A stretch of DNA of 64,000 nt from Thermothielavioides terrestris NRRL 8126 (lineage: Eukaryota; Ascomycota; Sordariomycetes; Sordariales; Chaetomiaceae): contig NC_016461.1 in assembly GCF_000226115.1 (NCBI RefSeq), positions 3,348,001-3,412,000 of the forward strand. The letters run 5' to 3'. Shown one piece after another: positions 1 through 10,365 of the stretch. The notes beneath the pieces are model-generated. The model made no database searches. It was not told where the DNA came from and worked only from the letters and a program-made list of their open reading frames with translations. The stretch's first letter is position 1, and each line of letters begins with the position of its first letter. Both the position numbers and the translations under genes were made by a program.

Positions 1-738
1 GATCCCCCGGTCGACGAGCGCCTGGACCGCGGCCAGGCCGCCCGAGCGGATCTGCTCTTGGGTAGGCCACGGCTGGAAGGTAGCGCCGTGCAGCGGGTTG
101 ACGGCTGGCTTGAGGAAGTCGGGGATCCTGAACTCTGTGGTGGGTTTCTTGGTTTGGAAGGGGGATGTTATTTGGCTCGTTTGTTGTGTGGTGTTCGGGG
201 TCGATGCGCTCATCGGGCCGGGCGTGCTGGCTGCGGCAGTGGCAAAGCTCTGGTTGAAGCTCGCGTTGGGGGTTGGCCCCGTCTGACTCGGGGTCTGTAG
301 TTGGGATGTGTCTTCGGGTTTCGAGGGTTGGGTCGAGCTCGGGGCGACATTGTTGGCCACGCCGGGAAGGGGCAGGGTGTTGCGGCTGATGAGCCGGGCG
401 TAAGTGAGGAGCTCGTCAGTTGTGTATGAATACTTTGAGCCTGGCGGGGGCTGGCTCGTCGTCGGGATCGAAGTAAGCTCCTTCCGTATGCTCCAGAGGG
501 CGTTGATCACGTCCTTGATCTTGGCGTCATTTTGCGAAACTTCTTCGCGCAGCTTGAGAATACGCGCATAGTTATTCTGGTGGACCTCAAAGAGCTTCAG
601 GCCGCGGTCAAGATCGTCCTGGGCAGCGGCCAGTTCTTCAGCGAGCTGCACCGACGGGTTGTTGTTCGCGATCGAGTCGACTACGGCGGCGACGGCCTTC
701 TCGACCCGCTCTATACGGCGGGCGAGGTCGTCCTCCAT
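1..738 (-). CDS. MED4: Mediator complex subunit 4 (partial, C-terminus beyond left edge)
   Basis: Subunit of the middle module of Mediator, which bridges transcription factors and RNA polymerase II in the nucleus. The visible 246 residues start at the ATG at 738 and stay open to base 1. The N-terminus has an Ile-Glu-Arg-Val-Glu-Lys-Ala stretch, then a long helix with the VHQNNYARILKLREEV segment typical of fungal Med4. A Pro-Gly/YSYTTDELLTYARLISRNT segment follows at about residues 118-140, then a Ser/Thr/Gln-rich linker and a WPTQEQIRSGGLAAVQALVD end. The frame stays open upstream of 738 until a TAG near 822 that looks like a splice acceptor (tttctctgtag), so a 5' exon cannot be excluded, but the 738 start gives the usual N-terminal length. 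It is divergent from QCR10. The family call rests on remembered motifs, not on a search. Confidence 0.85.
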   Translation of the reverse strand, partial: MEDDLARRIERVEKAVAAVVDSIANNNPSVQLAEELAAAQDDLDRGLKLFEVHQNNYARILKLREEVSQNDAKIKDVINALWSIRKELTSIPTTSQPPPGSKYSYTTDELLTYARLISRNTLPLPGVANNVAPSSTQPSKPEDTSQLQTPSQTGPTPNASFNQSFATAAASTPGPMSASTPNTTQQTSQITSPFQTKKPTTEFRIPDFLKPAVNPLHGATFQPWPTQEQIRSGGLAAVQALVDRGI

Positions 739-1159
739 GGCGGGCGTGTAGGAGGCAACCGGCAAATATTTGGTGATGGCACCATCGGTTGCTGCCGTTT
801 GCAGAGTGTTGGCGAGCGCCTACAGAGAAACTCAAAAAAAGGCGAAGTTCAAATGTGACTTTGCGGGACGCGAGTGCGGAAGCAGTTGCATTCACAGCCC
901 GTCATGGGCTAGCGGAATATTCATACAGTGTACGGAGGTACTTCTGATCCTCCTGTCCCGCCACATGTGATGTTCAGACGAAACCGATGTTTTCTGGGTG
1001 GCCAGACTGAATCATGAATTTTTGCCTCAGGCATTCCATGCCTCCGGCTTTGTCCGGCACCAAAACCCGCGCGAAACACCAAGCTCCAACCTGCCGCCAG
1101 TCAAGATTGTTTTGCAGCCATTGAAGCAGCCTCTCGCTCATTCACGGTCGAGCGTCAAA
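739..1159. other. Divergent intergenic region MED4/QCR10
   Basis: 421 bp between two divergent housekeeping genes, expected to hold both promoters. A pyrimidine-rich tract ending in TAG on the minus strand (820-832) resembles a 3' splice site, possibly of a MED4 5'-UTR intron. No other structure was seen. Confidence 0.5.
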
Positions 1160-1966
1160 ATGCCGTTCGCCGTAAGTCACCGGGGATTCCCTTATTTCTG
1201 TTTCTCACACACTTCTGCGCCTTCCATGTCTGCAAGTCCAAGTGCGCACTTGCCAACGGCGAGCTGACTGATGTGATCCCCAGACTCCCTCTCTCAGGGC
1301 GCCCGACTACCCCCAGTACAAGAGCCCCTACGGCCCGAAGTAAGCGCTCGCTCCGATCGCTCAACGGCCCCTCGAGTCTGCAAACACACCGACGTCTCTG
1401 CGCTAGCCGTCGTGCAGGAGGGAGCCCATGCAGATGCCGCTGACACGGTCCCAGGTACTTCTACCAGCCCCACGTCGCCGGTATCACGACGAAGACTTTT
1501 GTGACCACGTAAGCGGGTTCCTTTTCTTGCTCTCGTCATCGGCAGCAGCGCGGTTTGCACGAGGTGCCTCTAAGTTCTTCATGCAACCGGACTTGAGGGC
1601 AAAGAGGCGTGGGGAAGAGCACAAGACAGGGGGGAAATCAGACTCCGATTACAAAAGCGAATATGTGGCGGACAGTCTCGGGCATGGCTAATTCGGTCTC
1701 AGCGGTTTTAAGGCGGGCCTGTTCGGCGGTGTCGGGCTCTTCGCTCTCATCTTCTTCGGCTCGGGGATCCCCAGAATACAGAAGGACATCCTCCAGGTAT
1801 GTTGGTTGTGCGATTGCCGCCGCGAGGCTGATCTGCTGACGCCCTTGCAGAAGATTCCCTTCGTTGGCCACCACTTCGTCCGCGAGATCCCAGCTTCGGA
1901 CAACGTACGCGCTCCCACCCCCCCAGCTCTTAGGTCACTTGCTAACTTCGCCCCTAGCCGTTCTAA
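1160..1966 (+). CDS. QCR10: Ubiquinol-cytochrome c reductase subunit 10 (complex III small subunit)
   Basis: Small single-span subunit of the mitochondrial cytochrome bc1 complex. The CDS needs six exons: 1160-1171, 1284-1339, 1455-1508, 1703-1796, 1851-1904, 1958-1966 (92 residues). All junctions are GT-AG and the phases agree. The product begins MPFA-TPSLRAPDYPQYKSPYG, has one hydrophobic segment (GLFGGVGLFALIFFGSG, about residues 43-59), and then the IPRIQKDILQKIPFVGHHF and PASDNPF tail. That tail matches the wPkfQdtLyKKIP...PPEDkPn pattern of yeast Qcr10. The first exon is 12 nt and the last only 9 nt (Pro-Phe-stop), so a simple ORF scan would miss the gene. The family is assigned from the hydrophobic segment plus the C-terminal motif. 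Confidence 0.85.
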
Positions 1967-2431
1967 ATGGCTTTAATCGAGCAGACCTGAGGCGTGGTTA
2001 TCCCTGGCTGAGGTACGCGGGAACCTTGGGTTGGGTTAGGACATTTTTTCAGCCTCGCGCGAAGAGGGGGCTTGTATAAAATGGAGCGTTTATAGACCGT
2101 CATTCAAGCATTTCCCCGTCGCTCTGCTGTTTTCGGGACCCTTATGGAATGTTTTGTTGCCCGGTGTGTCGGGAGCCCCTGAGGCTGGCTCAGCGGGCTT
2201 GTCGCGAACTGTGCGCACGGACCATTGAAACTGCAATCCACACCACCTTCTGCAGGGCCTGCTGAGGACACTTGTGAGTTGCGAACAAAATGACCTACTT
2301 TGTAAGAATGAAAACGGCTGCGGAAAGCCCCATAGGTGTCGCTGTTAATTCCCGATGAATCCCTGCAGTTGGGATGGCGTCCCTTCTTTCCCCGTAACTC
2401 GACTCATTTTTCCTTTCTGCCGAGCCTTGCC
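1967..2431. other. Intergenic region QCR10/ALG10
   Basis: 465 bp containing the QCR10 3' end and the ALG10 promoter. No further gene or repeat was recognised. Confidence 0.5.
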
Positions 2432-4676
2432 ATGGACGCGCTGCAAGCAGTCCGTCATGGCCTGACCTTGGGCGAGTTGCTCAAGGGACTCGGCATCGCC
2501 TTTGCCCTGGGCCGACTGCTGTCACCAGGCTCAGAAAGCGGTCTCAATAAGGCCGGCCTCTTGTCACCTTTGCACCGAGCTGATGTTGTCAAGACCGCCG
2601 GATTTTTCTCCCTCTTCCTGGCCGCCCGGTCTTGGCTTGCCTTTGTTGACAGATACGCCCCTGAACCGTATCTCGTCAGTCGTCCCCCTGCCCCTTTCCC
2701 CTTCCCCACCGTACCTTTCTAAGGTCATCTCGAGATCGTGGTAAACTAACTGTCTCCCAGGATGAAGTTTTCCATATTCCGCAGGCGCAGGCCTACTGCG
2801 AAGGCCGCTTCTGGGATTGGGATGACAAGATCACCACTCCGCCTGGCCTGTGAGGATGCCTGCCCCTGGGCACTGTTGACTTGATCATTGGCTGACATCA
2901 CGCGATACCAGCTACCTGTTATCCGTGGCATACCACAAGCTATGGGTGCTACCACAGTGCACTCCCTCCAGCCTGCGGTACAACAATCTGCTTGCAACTC
3001 TTTTGACTGCAGTGCTTGCGGCGCAGTGTCGGCACCTGCTCGAGGTGCGCGCGGCGGAGCGTGAAGACAAACAGGTCCCACGCAACTGCTCCTTCTACTC
3101 TTACCACACAGGTCTCAATATTGCCCTGTTTCCCGTCCTCTTCTTCTTCTCGGCTCTCTACTACACCGACGTGGTATCAGCCCTGACCGTCCTCGTCGCT
3201 TACCGAAACCATCTGCTTCGGTTGGCTCCTCAGCCGCCCGGTCTTGTCAGCGATGTCTGGACCGTGCTACTCGGCGTTGCCGCATTGCTTATGCGGCAGA
3301 CCAATGTCTTTTGGGTTGTTGTCTACATGGGCGGGTTAGAAGCTGCCCATGTGCTCCGGTCCGTCAAGCCCCCCGCATGGCTACAGCTTGCCAAGCTCCA
3401 TGATCCGCCGACGAACGAGTCCGGTCCTGAAGGTATGTCACCATTTGGAGACCACTAATGACAATGGGAGTGTTGACGTATCAGACTGGGTACTCTGCGC
3501 CTTGAGCATTGGCGTGTCAGCCTTGTGCAACCCAGTAAGGGTTCTCAGGCAGATATGGCCTCACATGGCGGTGTTGGCGATGTTTGCCGGCTTTGTCGCC
3601 TGGAACGGTGGTGTCGTGCTTGGTGCGTTTCTATCCGTCGTCCAAGTCGTTGCGTCCGCGCTCACAATGCTTCAGGAGACAAGTCCAACCACGTTGCCAC
3701 CATCCACCTCGCGCAGATGCTCTACATCTGGCCTTTTTTTGCTTTTTTCTCCGCCCCCTTATTCCTCCCATCCCTCACAGCAGCCATCACCAGCCCGCTG
3801 CGGTACCTCGGCTCCGTTCTCGCGATCAACTCCCCTCGATCAGCCTTGATCTCCATTTCCTACACCGTACTCACCATCCTCCTCTCCCTCGCCGTGGTCA
3901 AGTACAACACCATTATCCATCCGTTCACCCTCGCCGACAACAGGCACTACATGTTCTACGCCTTCCGCTACACCATCCTCCGCTCGCCAACCCTCCGCAT
4001 CGCCCTCGTCCCAATATACACCTTCTGCCGCTGGCTCGCCTGGGACACGCTTTCCGGCACACGCCACAACACCTCCCATCTCACCTCCACCAGCACCGAC
4101 ACCAACAACAAACCCCGTATCGGACAACCCTCAGCTACGAAACCTAGCCAGCAACCCAGCGCATCGCATCACCCCCGCGACGACCTCGCCCTGCTCGCCG
4201 ACGATACCTCCGGGACCATCTCCACGCTCGGCCCGCCAACATCCACAACCCTGCTCCTCCTCCTCGCGACCGCCCTCTCCCTCGTCACCGCCCCGCTCGT
4301 CGAGCCGCGGTATTTCATCCTGCCCTGGGTGTTCTACCGCCTGCTGGTGCCCGCGTGGTGCCCGCCCGAAATCGCCGGCAGCGGCGGATGCAGCAACACC
4401 AGCTCCAGCACCACCACCACGACCACGACCGGGACGAAAACCAAGTCCAAGTCCGAGACCAAGACCGACACGAACCAGGCATCCTCATGGCAAGGGAGGT
4501 GGCAAGCGCTGCACGCGGCGGCGCGGAAGGTGGACGCGCGGCTGGTGCTGGAGACGGCGTGGTTCGCGGCCGTCAACGGCGCGACCATGGCGGTGTTCCT
4601 GTTCCGGCCGTTCTACTGGTGCGGCGAGGGCGGGGAGGTGCTGGACGGCGGGCGGGTGCAGAGGTTTATGTGGTGA
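2432..4676 (+). CDS. ALG10: Dolichyl-phosphate-glucose alpha-1,2-glucosyltransferase (Die2/Alg10)
   Basis: Adds the terminal alpha-1,2 glucose to the Glc2Man9GlcNAc2-PP-dolichol oligosaccharide in the ER lumen, the last step before transfer to protein. Exons 2432-2674, 2761-2849, 2912-3432, 3485-3622 and 3676-4676 give 663 residues; phases 0/2/1/1 agree across junctions. The family hallmark [20 protein letters not shown] followed by [14 protein letters not shown] lies at about residues 82-115. Multiple hydrophobic segments follow, including an [14 protein letters not shown] stretch, and the protein ends RFMW as many fungal Alg10 proteins do. A Thr/Ser/Lys-rich low-complexity insert (about 4390-4485) lies in a late loop. 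An alternative splice donor (gtgagt) overlaps the stop, but the RFMW end argues against its use. Confidence 0.9.
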
Positions 4677-5108
4677 GTTCCAGTGGTCATCGCGAGGTTG
4701 GATGGATGGTGTGAGGGTGGATAGTTTCTTCGCTGGCTTGGCTTGTTTCTTTCGTGTTCTTTCATGCTCCGCCTTCTGTGTTCAGGTCGGGGAGGCTTGT
4801 CTTTGAGACTGAGGATACTTAGGGTTCGTAAAATAGATTTTAGTTAAACAAGCTTGATACAATGCGATGCATGTTGTGCTTCGCGAGCCTCATTGTCTAC
4901 CCTGTAACGTTTTTGTTTTCTGAATCCACACCCCGTCAAGTCCAGCTATGTATTGTTATAATTCCCGTGGTTATGGTCCCCAACCCTGATGCCGATGCCG
5001 TGAAACGCCTGCCTTGTCCGTCCCTACCCATCATTCTTGAATGTTCATTGTCGTTATCTCGTTGTTTCATCGTTCGATACTGGCCGCGAGCACACCCACC
5101 CATGCGGC
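4677..5108. other. Convergent 3' region
   Basis: 432 bp between the converging ALG10 and the small gene at 5109-5636. It is AT-richer than the flanking coding DNA. No gene was seen. Confidence 0.5.
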
Positions 5109-5636
5109 TCACAGACTCAGCCGATCCAGGCTCAGCCTGTCACCGCTGCGTACCCTCCGCACAACACCCAGCTTGAAGAACCGCTCCTCCCCGGTCGCGG
5201 TCCGCCCGCCGATGTACAGCTTCTCCGCCCCGAGCGCCTCCCTGAAGCCCTCGCTGCTGCTGTCGCTGCCCCGCCTCCGGCCGTGGCCATTGTCCCTGCC
5301 GGCTCTCGACTGAGGTATCGGGATGCCTGCGCTGTGGTTGTGGTGGTGGCGGTGGTGATGTCGTGGGGAGTGCAACGGGAGCTGACTCATCACGCCCCCT
5401 GATCTCGACGGCGGGGATGCTGCTTGTGACGCCGCGGCCGCCGCGGAAGTGGATGATATCGAGCGAGGTGTCGCACTCGCGGGTTGTTGAGAGGGGCCGG
5501 ACGGTTGTGAGCTGTGTTTGTTTGGTTGCTGTGCTGAGGCGCTAGCGTTGGCGAGCGAGGACGGGGTTTGCTGTCGGAAAGCGGCGAAGAAGGTGGAAAG
5601 GAAGAAGGGGCGCTGCGAAGACATGTTGCCGCTCAT
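5109..5636 (-). CDS. Small basic, Ser-rich protein of unknown function
   Basis: Single-exon frame of 175 residues from ATG 5636 (a second ATG lies four codons in). The N-terminal half is low complexity: Gln/Ser/Pro/Ala-rich, with a His-rich patch (SPRHHHRHHHNHS) near the middle. The last ~60 residues are ordered-looking and basic: RRRGSDSSSEGFREALGAEK, then YIGGRTATGEERFFKLGVVR, ending in a doubled Arg-Leu-Ser-Leu motif (DRLSLDRLSL). I recall similar C-termini in uncharacterised Sordariomycete proteins but cannot name a function. The Arg-x-x-Ser contexts could be kinase sites (inference). It converges with ALG10. Confidence 0.6.
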   Translation of the reverse strand: MSGNMSSQRPFFLSTFFAAFRQQTPSSLANASASAQQPNKHSSQPSGPSQQPASATPRSISSTSAAAAASQAASPPSRSGGVMSQLPLHSPRHHHRHHHNHSAGIPIPQSRAGRDNGHGRRRGSDSSSEGFREALGAEKLYIGGRTATGEERFFKLGVVRRVRSGDRLSLDRLSL

Positions 5637-6271
5637 GGAGATGTCTTGGGGTGTCAACGGTTGGCAAATGCACGTTTCGCAGCGGCCTTGATGGTCCTGT
5701 CGTTCGCAGGGTGTGGGAAACCTCTCAGATGCGATCTGTCCCTGCTCGGTGGACCGTCTGCCGGAGCCCGTTCAAGCGACCAGTTGTCCCCGGGGAATAG
5801 AATACGACTGTGTTCGAGTTGTCGAGATGGAATGACCGCACGAGTGGCGTCTCGGGGAGATCGGGAACGAAAATGTCGCGGCCCGAGGGACAAACTCTTC
5901 CACTTTCCGTTGCCTCGAGAAAGGCGAACCAGGATGGTTGCCGAGTGGCCTGCCTCGCTTGTTCGTGCGTGACTGTGTGAACGGGTCAAACGCTTGCGAT
6001 ATGCAGAGGATGCAAAATGCGGCGCTTCAACAAGGGCAACGTGCAAAGATAGAAAAGTCAGAGCATGAGGTGCATGATCAAGAGGCGATCAGGAAGCATG
6101 AATGGCCGCTCCTTTCCGGGTAGGGAGCTTCTGACGTCGAAGAGCTGCGGCTGCCATGGGGCTCGGCCAATACCGGGATCTTGTCAGCCAATGAGAGGTG
6201 TTGGCTTACTGCTTACTGGACCAGCTGGCTGGGAGAAGCTCCGTTTGGGATATCTCTCGGGGTTATTCTTA
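5637..6271. other. Intergenic region upstream of the MITE
   Basis: 635 bp that should carry the promoter of the minus-strand gene ending at 5636. No convincing ORF was found. It ends at the TA target site of the MITE at 6272. Confidence 0.5.
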
Positions 6272-6641
6272 AAGAGGTCCCGCCAAGACTAATTTCGGAA
6301 CCTACCGCTTACAAGTATTTACAAATCGCCGTGAGGGGAGTAGGGTCACCACGACTTTGAGTAACATCAACAACGAAGACTTGCAAAGACTCGTAGCAAC
6401 AACTTCGTAAAACCTCAACCAAATCGAAAAAAAAGAAAACGAAGTTAACCCATACTCTAACCTTGACCCGTACCCTAACTATAACCCGAACCCTAACTAG
6501 AGGGGGGCTGGTGCCGCCCCCCGCACCCCTGGCGAACTAACCCTTGGCGATAGTGCAAACCCCGTGGCGGTCTTGGCGGGGTACTGACGTTGTAAAAACA
6601 TTGCCGACAATTGGCCGAAATTAGTCTTGGCGGGACCTCTT
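6272..6641 (+). mobile_element. MITE copy 1 (TA target, about 27-bp terminal inverted repeats)
   Basis: A 370-bp non-coding element with near-perfect terminal inverted repeats: left end AAGAGGTCCCGCCAAGACTA then ATTTCGG, right end the reverse complement. It is flanked by TA on both sides (6270-6271 and 6642-6643), as for Tc1/mariner-type elements. Inside are an A-rich stretch, degenerate telomere-like repeats (6445-6500, TAACCC/CCCTAA units), a GC hairpin (6502-6522) and a subterminal ACATTGCCGACAATTGGC segment. No ORF for a transposase is present, so mobility would need an enzyme from elsewhere. Two further copies lie at 48707-49075 and 49644-50034. Confidence 0.85.
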
Positions 6642-6828
6642 TAAGATCCAGCATCTCTCGGCATGACTACCCCGCAGAGGTATCCTGCGGAGCATTGTGT
6701 AACCAACGGTATCCGTTCCTCAGTGCCCCTCCAAGACCCCAGGCTGAAGGCAAATGTGAAGGCAGCACCTGGTCTCCCGATCCCCATCTCCCCAAATCTC
6801 CAGCCAAATTAGCGGTCTTCACTGTTCC

Positions 6829-8386
6829 TCAACCGGCTTGGATCAGTGTTGACTGCCCCAATTCAACGGAAACACACATGCAAAGTCCCCTCGACTGCAG
6901 TTCCCTCAGAATCCGAGACTCGAAAACCCGGCTCCTTTGGCCGGCCCACCAAGCAGTTGGACTATCCAGCAGAATCCGTGCGGCTCGATAAAAATGGTAA
7001 AGGGTCACAGGCGCGCGCGGATCGTCCTGCAGGGCGCGGCCACGGAAGACCCTGCTGTAAAGAACGGGGAAGGTGAGAAAGCAGCGCTCGATCTCCGGCC
7101 GGAGGCGCACCAAATCCTCAGAAGGCGAATGTTCGTCAGTTACGCCGGACATGGCGACGAGACAAAGAAGCAGCGACAGCCGCTCTGCAATGCGTTCAAA
7201 AGCAGTGCGTCGTGGGTCAGAGCTATGCTGCGGATGCAATGACGCTTGTGTTTGGCTGTGGCTTCTGCAGGGGGGCTTTGGACAACCGAGGGGTGAGACG
7301 AACTGTTCCGGCGATGTTTCTGCGTCGTTGCCGGAGTGGACGGGCCCGTAGGCAGGGTCATCCCAGAGGGCCATAAACTGACGGACATATGCCCGGGGAT
7401 CTAACCCACGTTGTACGATCGCAGATGTTATCGCGCCTTTCGGGCTGTAGAGGCTGGCAGTGAGGAACGGGTTATCACTGCCCGAGAGATTGGGGATCGC
7501 CTCAGCTAGGACTCCCCGGACGCCAGAGCTCAAACGGAAAAGCGGATCGGCGGAGAGATCAAACTGGTCGTGGTCGTCGAGAAACCCAAGGTGGCTCCAC
7601 GAGATGTACTGCATCAGGAAGGATGCCGATATCAGGGCCTCGCTGTTCTGCGTTGTGACGGGGCATGACAGCCTCTCGCTGAACAGGCGAGCCGCTTTGC
7701 CCAGGAGCTGCAGAGCAGCGCGAGAATAGCGAGGCACCAGCGGTTGGACTACAGAGAAGTGTGTCGCTGCAAGGCAAAGGATTGTGCACATCAGATAGGG
7801 CTCCTGTCATCCAACATAGCCTGGTGTCAACACCGCTTGGACGCTTCGCAGACCATCGAAATCAGCCAGGATTCGAGTAATCTCGTACCTGGAACGACGA
7901 AGGCAAAACCAGCTGCCAAATCTCAGGGAAGGTTAGACTTCCCATAAGGTCTCGTTGGAAATGGTGAAACAGCTCCAGGTGCATTAGATTGATGGTGGTG
8001 TCGTCTGAAACTGGGAAGGTGGACGGTAGCGACGAGCATGGTCTCGGTCCGTGGCTGCTGTGGCCGTTGACTGCTGTGCGGATGCACCTTTCTTTCCTCT
8101 TCAGGCAGCTGGAACATGGGATTTTCTCGTCGCACTAGAGTTATGCGGTGGCATTTGTCTTGTCAACGGAGGCCCCAACGTTAGCCCGCCCGGCTGTTGT
8201 TCTGACCTTGACTCTCCGTCTCTTGCAGGGGAGGCACCCAAGACGGCTTTTGTGATGGGGGCGCTTCCTTCCCCTGTGACCCCTCCCATTCGCAGGATCG
8301 GACGTTTCGGCCAGTGGTATATTGTTTACAATGAAAAGAAACGACCCAGATGGCGTATTGGCCGTTTGAGTTGTGTTCTGCATCAT
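6829..8386 (-). CDS. Zn2Cys6 (fungal binuclear cluster) transcription factor
   Basis: Predicted nuclear DNA-binding regulator of 466 residues. Exons: 8207-8386, 7889-8134, 6829-7803, all phase 0. A basic stretch (GRKRPHHKSRLG) leads into the complete zinc cluster. Its six cysteines are C51, C54, C61, C67, C70 and C77 (spacing C-x2-C-x6-C-x5-C-x2-C-x6-C), and the domain is split by intron 1 exactly before C61. Downstream, NLMHLELFHHFQ and EPYLMCTILCLAATHF resemble the C6 regulators annotated as sterol-uptake-control (Upc2)-like proteins, in which that region is the regulatory domain. The target genes are unknown. It is divergent from the methyltransferase at 8798, separated by 411 bp. Confidence 0.85.
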
Positions 8387-8797
8387 GTTGGGTTAGTCAA
8401 GAAGACGGCGGGTGAACGTTGAAGTCGGATCGCCTGACAACCTGAAACGGTGGGAACTGGCCTCCCCATTGGTGACTCTTCCCGCCGCTATGGAGGACTC
8501 GAGTTACCAATGGAGGTGCGAACGTAAGGTACTCCACATATCCTTGTCCTTCGGTCCCAAAACAGAAATCAACGAGACCTGCAGCCCACCCATCTCGCAT
8601 TCTCGCACATTTCCTGATTAGGCAAGTTTGGTTCTGGGGGTGAGGAAGATATAAGAGAGTCAGAACGGTTATGATGAAGCGCAAACAATCGTTCCTGCTT
8701 CTCAACTTTTGCTGTCACGCAACGGGCTCATCACATCGTGACCCATTGGATGCTCAAATACGAATACATACTCAAATTGCATCCTTGCACGGCTACA
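8387..8797. promoter_or_regulatory. Shared divergent promoter region (Zn2Cys6 regulator / methyltransferase)
   Basis: 411 bp between divergent start codons. It contains an AT-rich gatataagag stretch near 8648 that could serve as a TATA-like element for the plus-strand gene. Co-regulation is only suggested by the arrangement. Confidence 0.35.
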
Positions 8798-9670
8798 ATG
8801 GCAGACCAGAGCCCACCAAACACCTACAAACAGGGCTACTCCGCCTCCACCGTGTCAAACCACCAGCGACGCACCGCAGAGGTTGACGCTGCCTTCCTCC
8901 TCCCGCACATAAAAAAGACCGACCGCATCCTCGACGTCGGCTGCGGGCCGGGCACCATCACATCCGGCTTCGCCAAATATGCTCCGGAAGGCATGGTCGT
9001 CGGCATCGACATCTCAGCCGACGTGCTCGAAAAGGCGAGGGCGCTCGCAGCCGAGGCCGGCGTCCCCGCCGAAGGCCCGGGGAGCGTCGTCTTCGAGCAG
9101 GGCAACGTGCTGGGCAGGCTCCCCCACCCGGACGACACATTCGACATCGTCTTCTGCTCGCAGGTGCTCGGGCACATGCCGTCGCCGGACCTGGTCGTCC
9201 GCGCGCTGACCGAGATGCGCCGCGTGCTCAGGCCCGGCGGCATCCTGGCCGCGCGCGAGGCCGCCTTCCAGCACTTCTGGCCGCGGCACCTCGGCCTCGA
9301 CCGCCTGTGGGTGGCGAACCTGCGGAGGGCGCTGCGTGGCTCCGCCAACGGCGGCGGCGGCGGTGGCGATGACGAGAGCATTGGGGCCAGCCTGCCGTCC
9401 TTGTTTCGCCGGGCCGGGTTTGACCCGGATAGCGGCAAGGTCGTGGTTGGCGCGGGAACGTCTGTGATTTTTGGGCCCGAGGCCCGGCGCTGGATAGCGC
9501 GCCGCGCCACCGGCCAGCTGCAGCCCGGCGACCCCTTCCGCCAAAGCTGGGTGGACGCCGGCATCACGGAGGATGAGATCCAGGAGACGCTTCGAGCTAT
9601 AGCAGCGTGGGCTGAGACGGAGGACGCCGTCTTCATGGCGCTGCAGTGCGAGATGCTTGCTTGGAAATGA
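8798..9670 (+). CDS. Class I SAM-dependent methyltransferase (UbiE/Methyltransf_11-25 type)
   Basis: Single-exon 290-residue protein starting MADQSPPNTYKQGYSA. Motif I for S-adenosylmethionine is ILDVGCGPGTI (D46 to G52). The acidic residue of motif II is D71 in VVGIDIS. Motif post-I/IV (DTFDIVFCSQVLGHM) and motif VI (RRVLRPGGILAARE) follow in order. A Gly-rich loop (about residues 186-192) separates the Rossmann core from a C-terminal region. Length and order match fungal small-molecule methyltransferases; the acceptor substrate cannot be inferred. An in-frame ATG at 8750 would add 16 residues. The 8798 start puts the KQGYSAST substrate-lid segment at the usual distance. Confidence 0.85.
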   Translation: MADQSPPNTYKQGYSASTVSNHQRRTAEVDAAFLLPHIKKTDRILDVGCGPGTITSGFAKYAPEGMVVGIDISADVLEKARALAAEAGVPAEGPGSVVFEQGNVLGRLPHPDDTFDIVFCSQVLGHMPSPDLVVRALTEMRRVLRPGGILAAREAAFQHFWPRHLGLDRLWVANLRRALRGSANGGGGGGDDESIGASLPSLFRRAGFDPDSGKVVVGAGTSVIFGPEARRWIARRATGQLQPGDPFRQSWVDAGITEDEIQETLRAIAAWAETEDAVFMALQCEMLAWK

Positions 9671-10365
9671 TTACGGGATGTATTGTCGCAGGGGGCTTAA
9701 AGGAAGTGGTAAGAGGCAACTTATCAGACCGGCCTCCCGAGTGTTTCTATGAGGCCTCCTTGAAAAGGGGGATTGCCTAGCTTGACCTAACTTTCCTGGT
9801 TTCGCCATACGCGACCGCGCTTCCGCCACGGGATCAACGACCAGCAAGGCAATTAGCTGTTTGTGGTTGTCTGGACGATGCCTATGTCTTACCGCCATGT
9901 TGTTAAGCACAGGCTTTATGAAGGGGCCTCATTGACAGATGGTCGAGATCCTGGATTATAGATTGTGGAGGAATACCGCATACGATTTCCTCAACGACCT
10001 ACACGAGCGAACTCCTAATACCAAGCCGTGGAGTAACACTAGAGGACTACGAGCAATACGAGCGCTAATGCTTCCCGTCTTTTCATAGGAACATGCGCGG
10101 CAGTTCCAGGCAATCGTGACTGTCTACCACACACGTGATGCATAGCCTCCCGACAAAGTCGTTGAGGCACATCATGCATGCACTGCCTCTCGGGGAGGGA
10201 GGCTATTGGTTGTCCAGTTTGTCCAGCCGCCAGCAGCGGCTGCCTCTGCATTAAAGCAGCTCAGGTAGCCTGGGTGACTTCCCCTCTTTGCTGCCGGAAC
10301 AAGCCCCCTCAAGCTGTTGTTGCTGCTCTTGTTGCCCAAGTTTTTGACATTGGCCTCGACACCCC
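9671..10365. other. Intergenic region before the NLR gene
   Basis: 695 bp. No supported gene. It should contain the NLR promoter. Confidence 0.5.

Noticed and set aside
6445..6500. Telomere-like repeats as a possible chromosome end
   Set aside because: They are degenerate, internal to a MITE, and followed by many kilobases of genes.
8836..9636. Long minus-strand frame opposite the methyltransferase
   Set aside because: Its Ser/Arg/Pro-rich translation is a shadow of GC-rich codons; all methyltransferase motifs lie on the plus strand.
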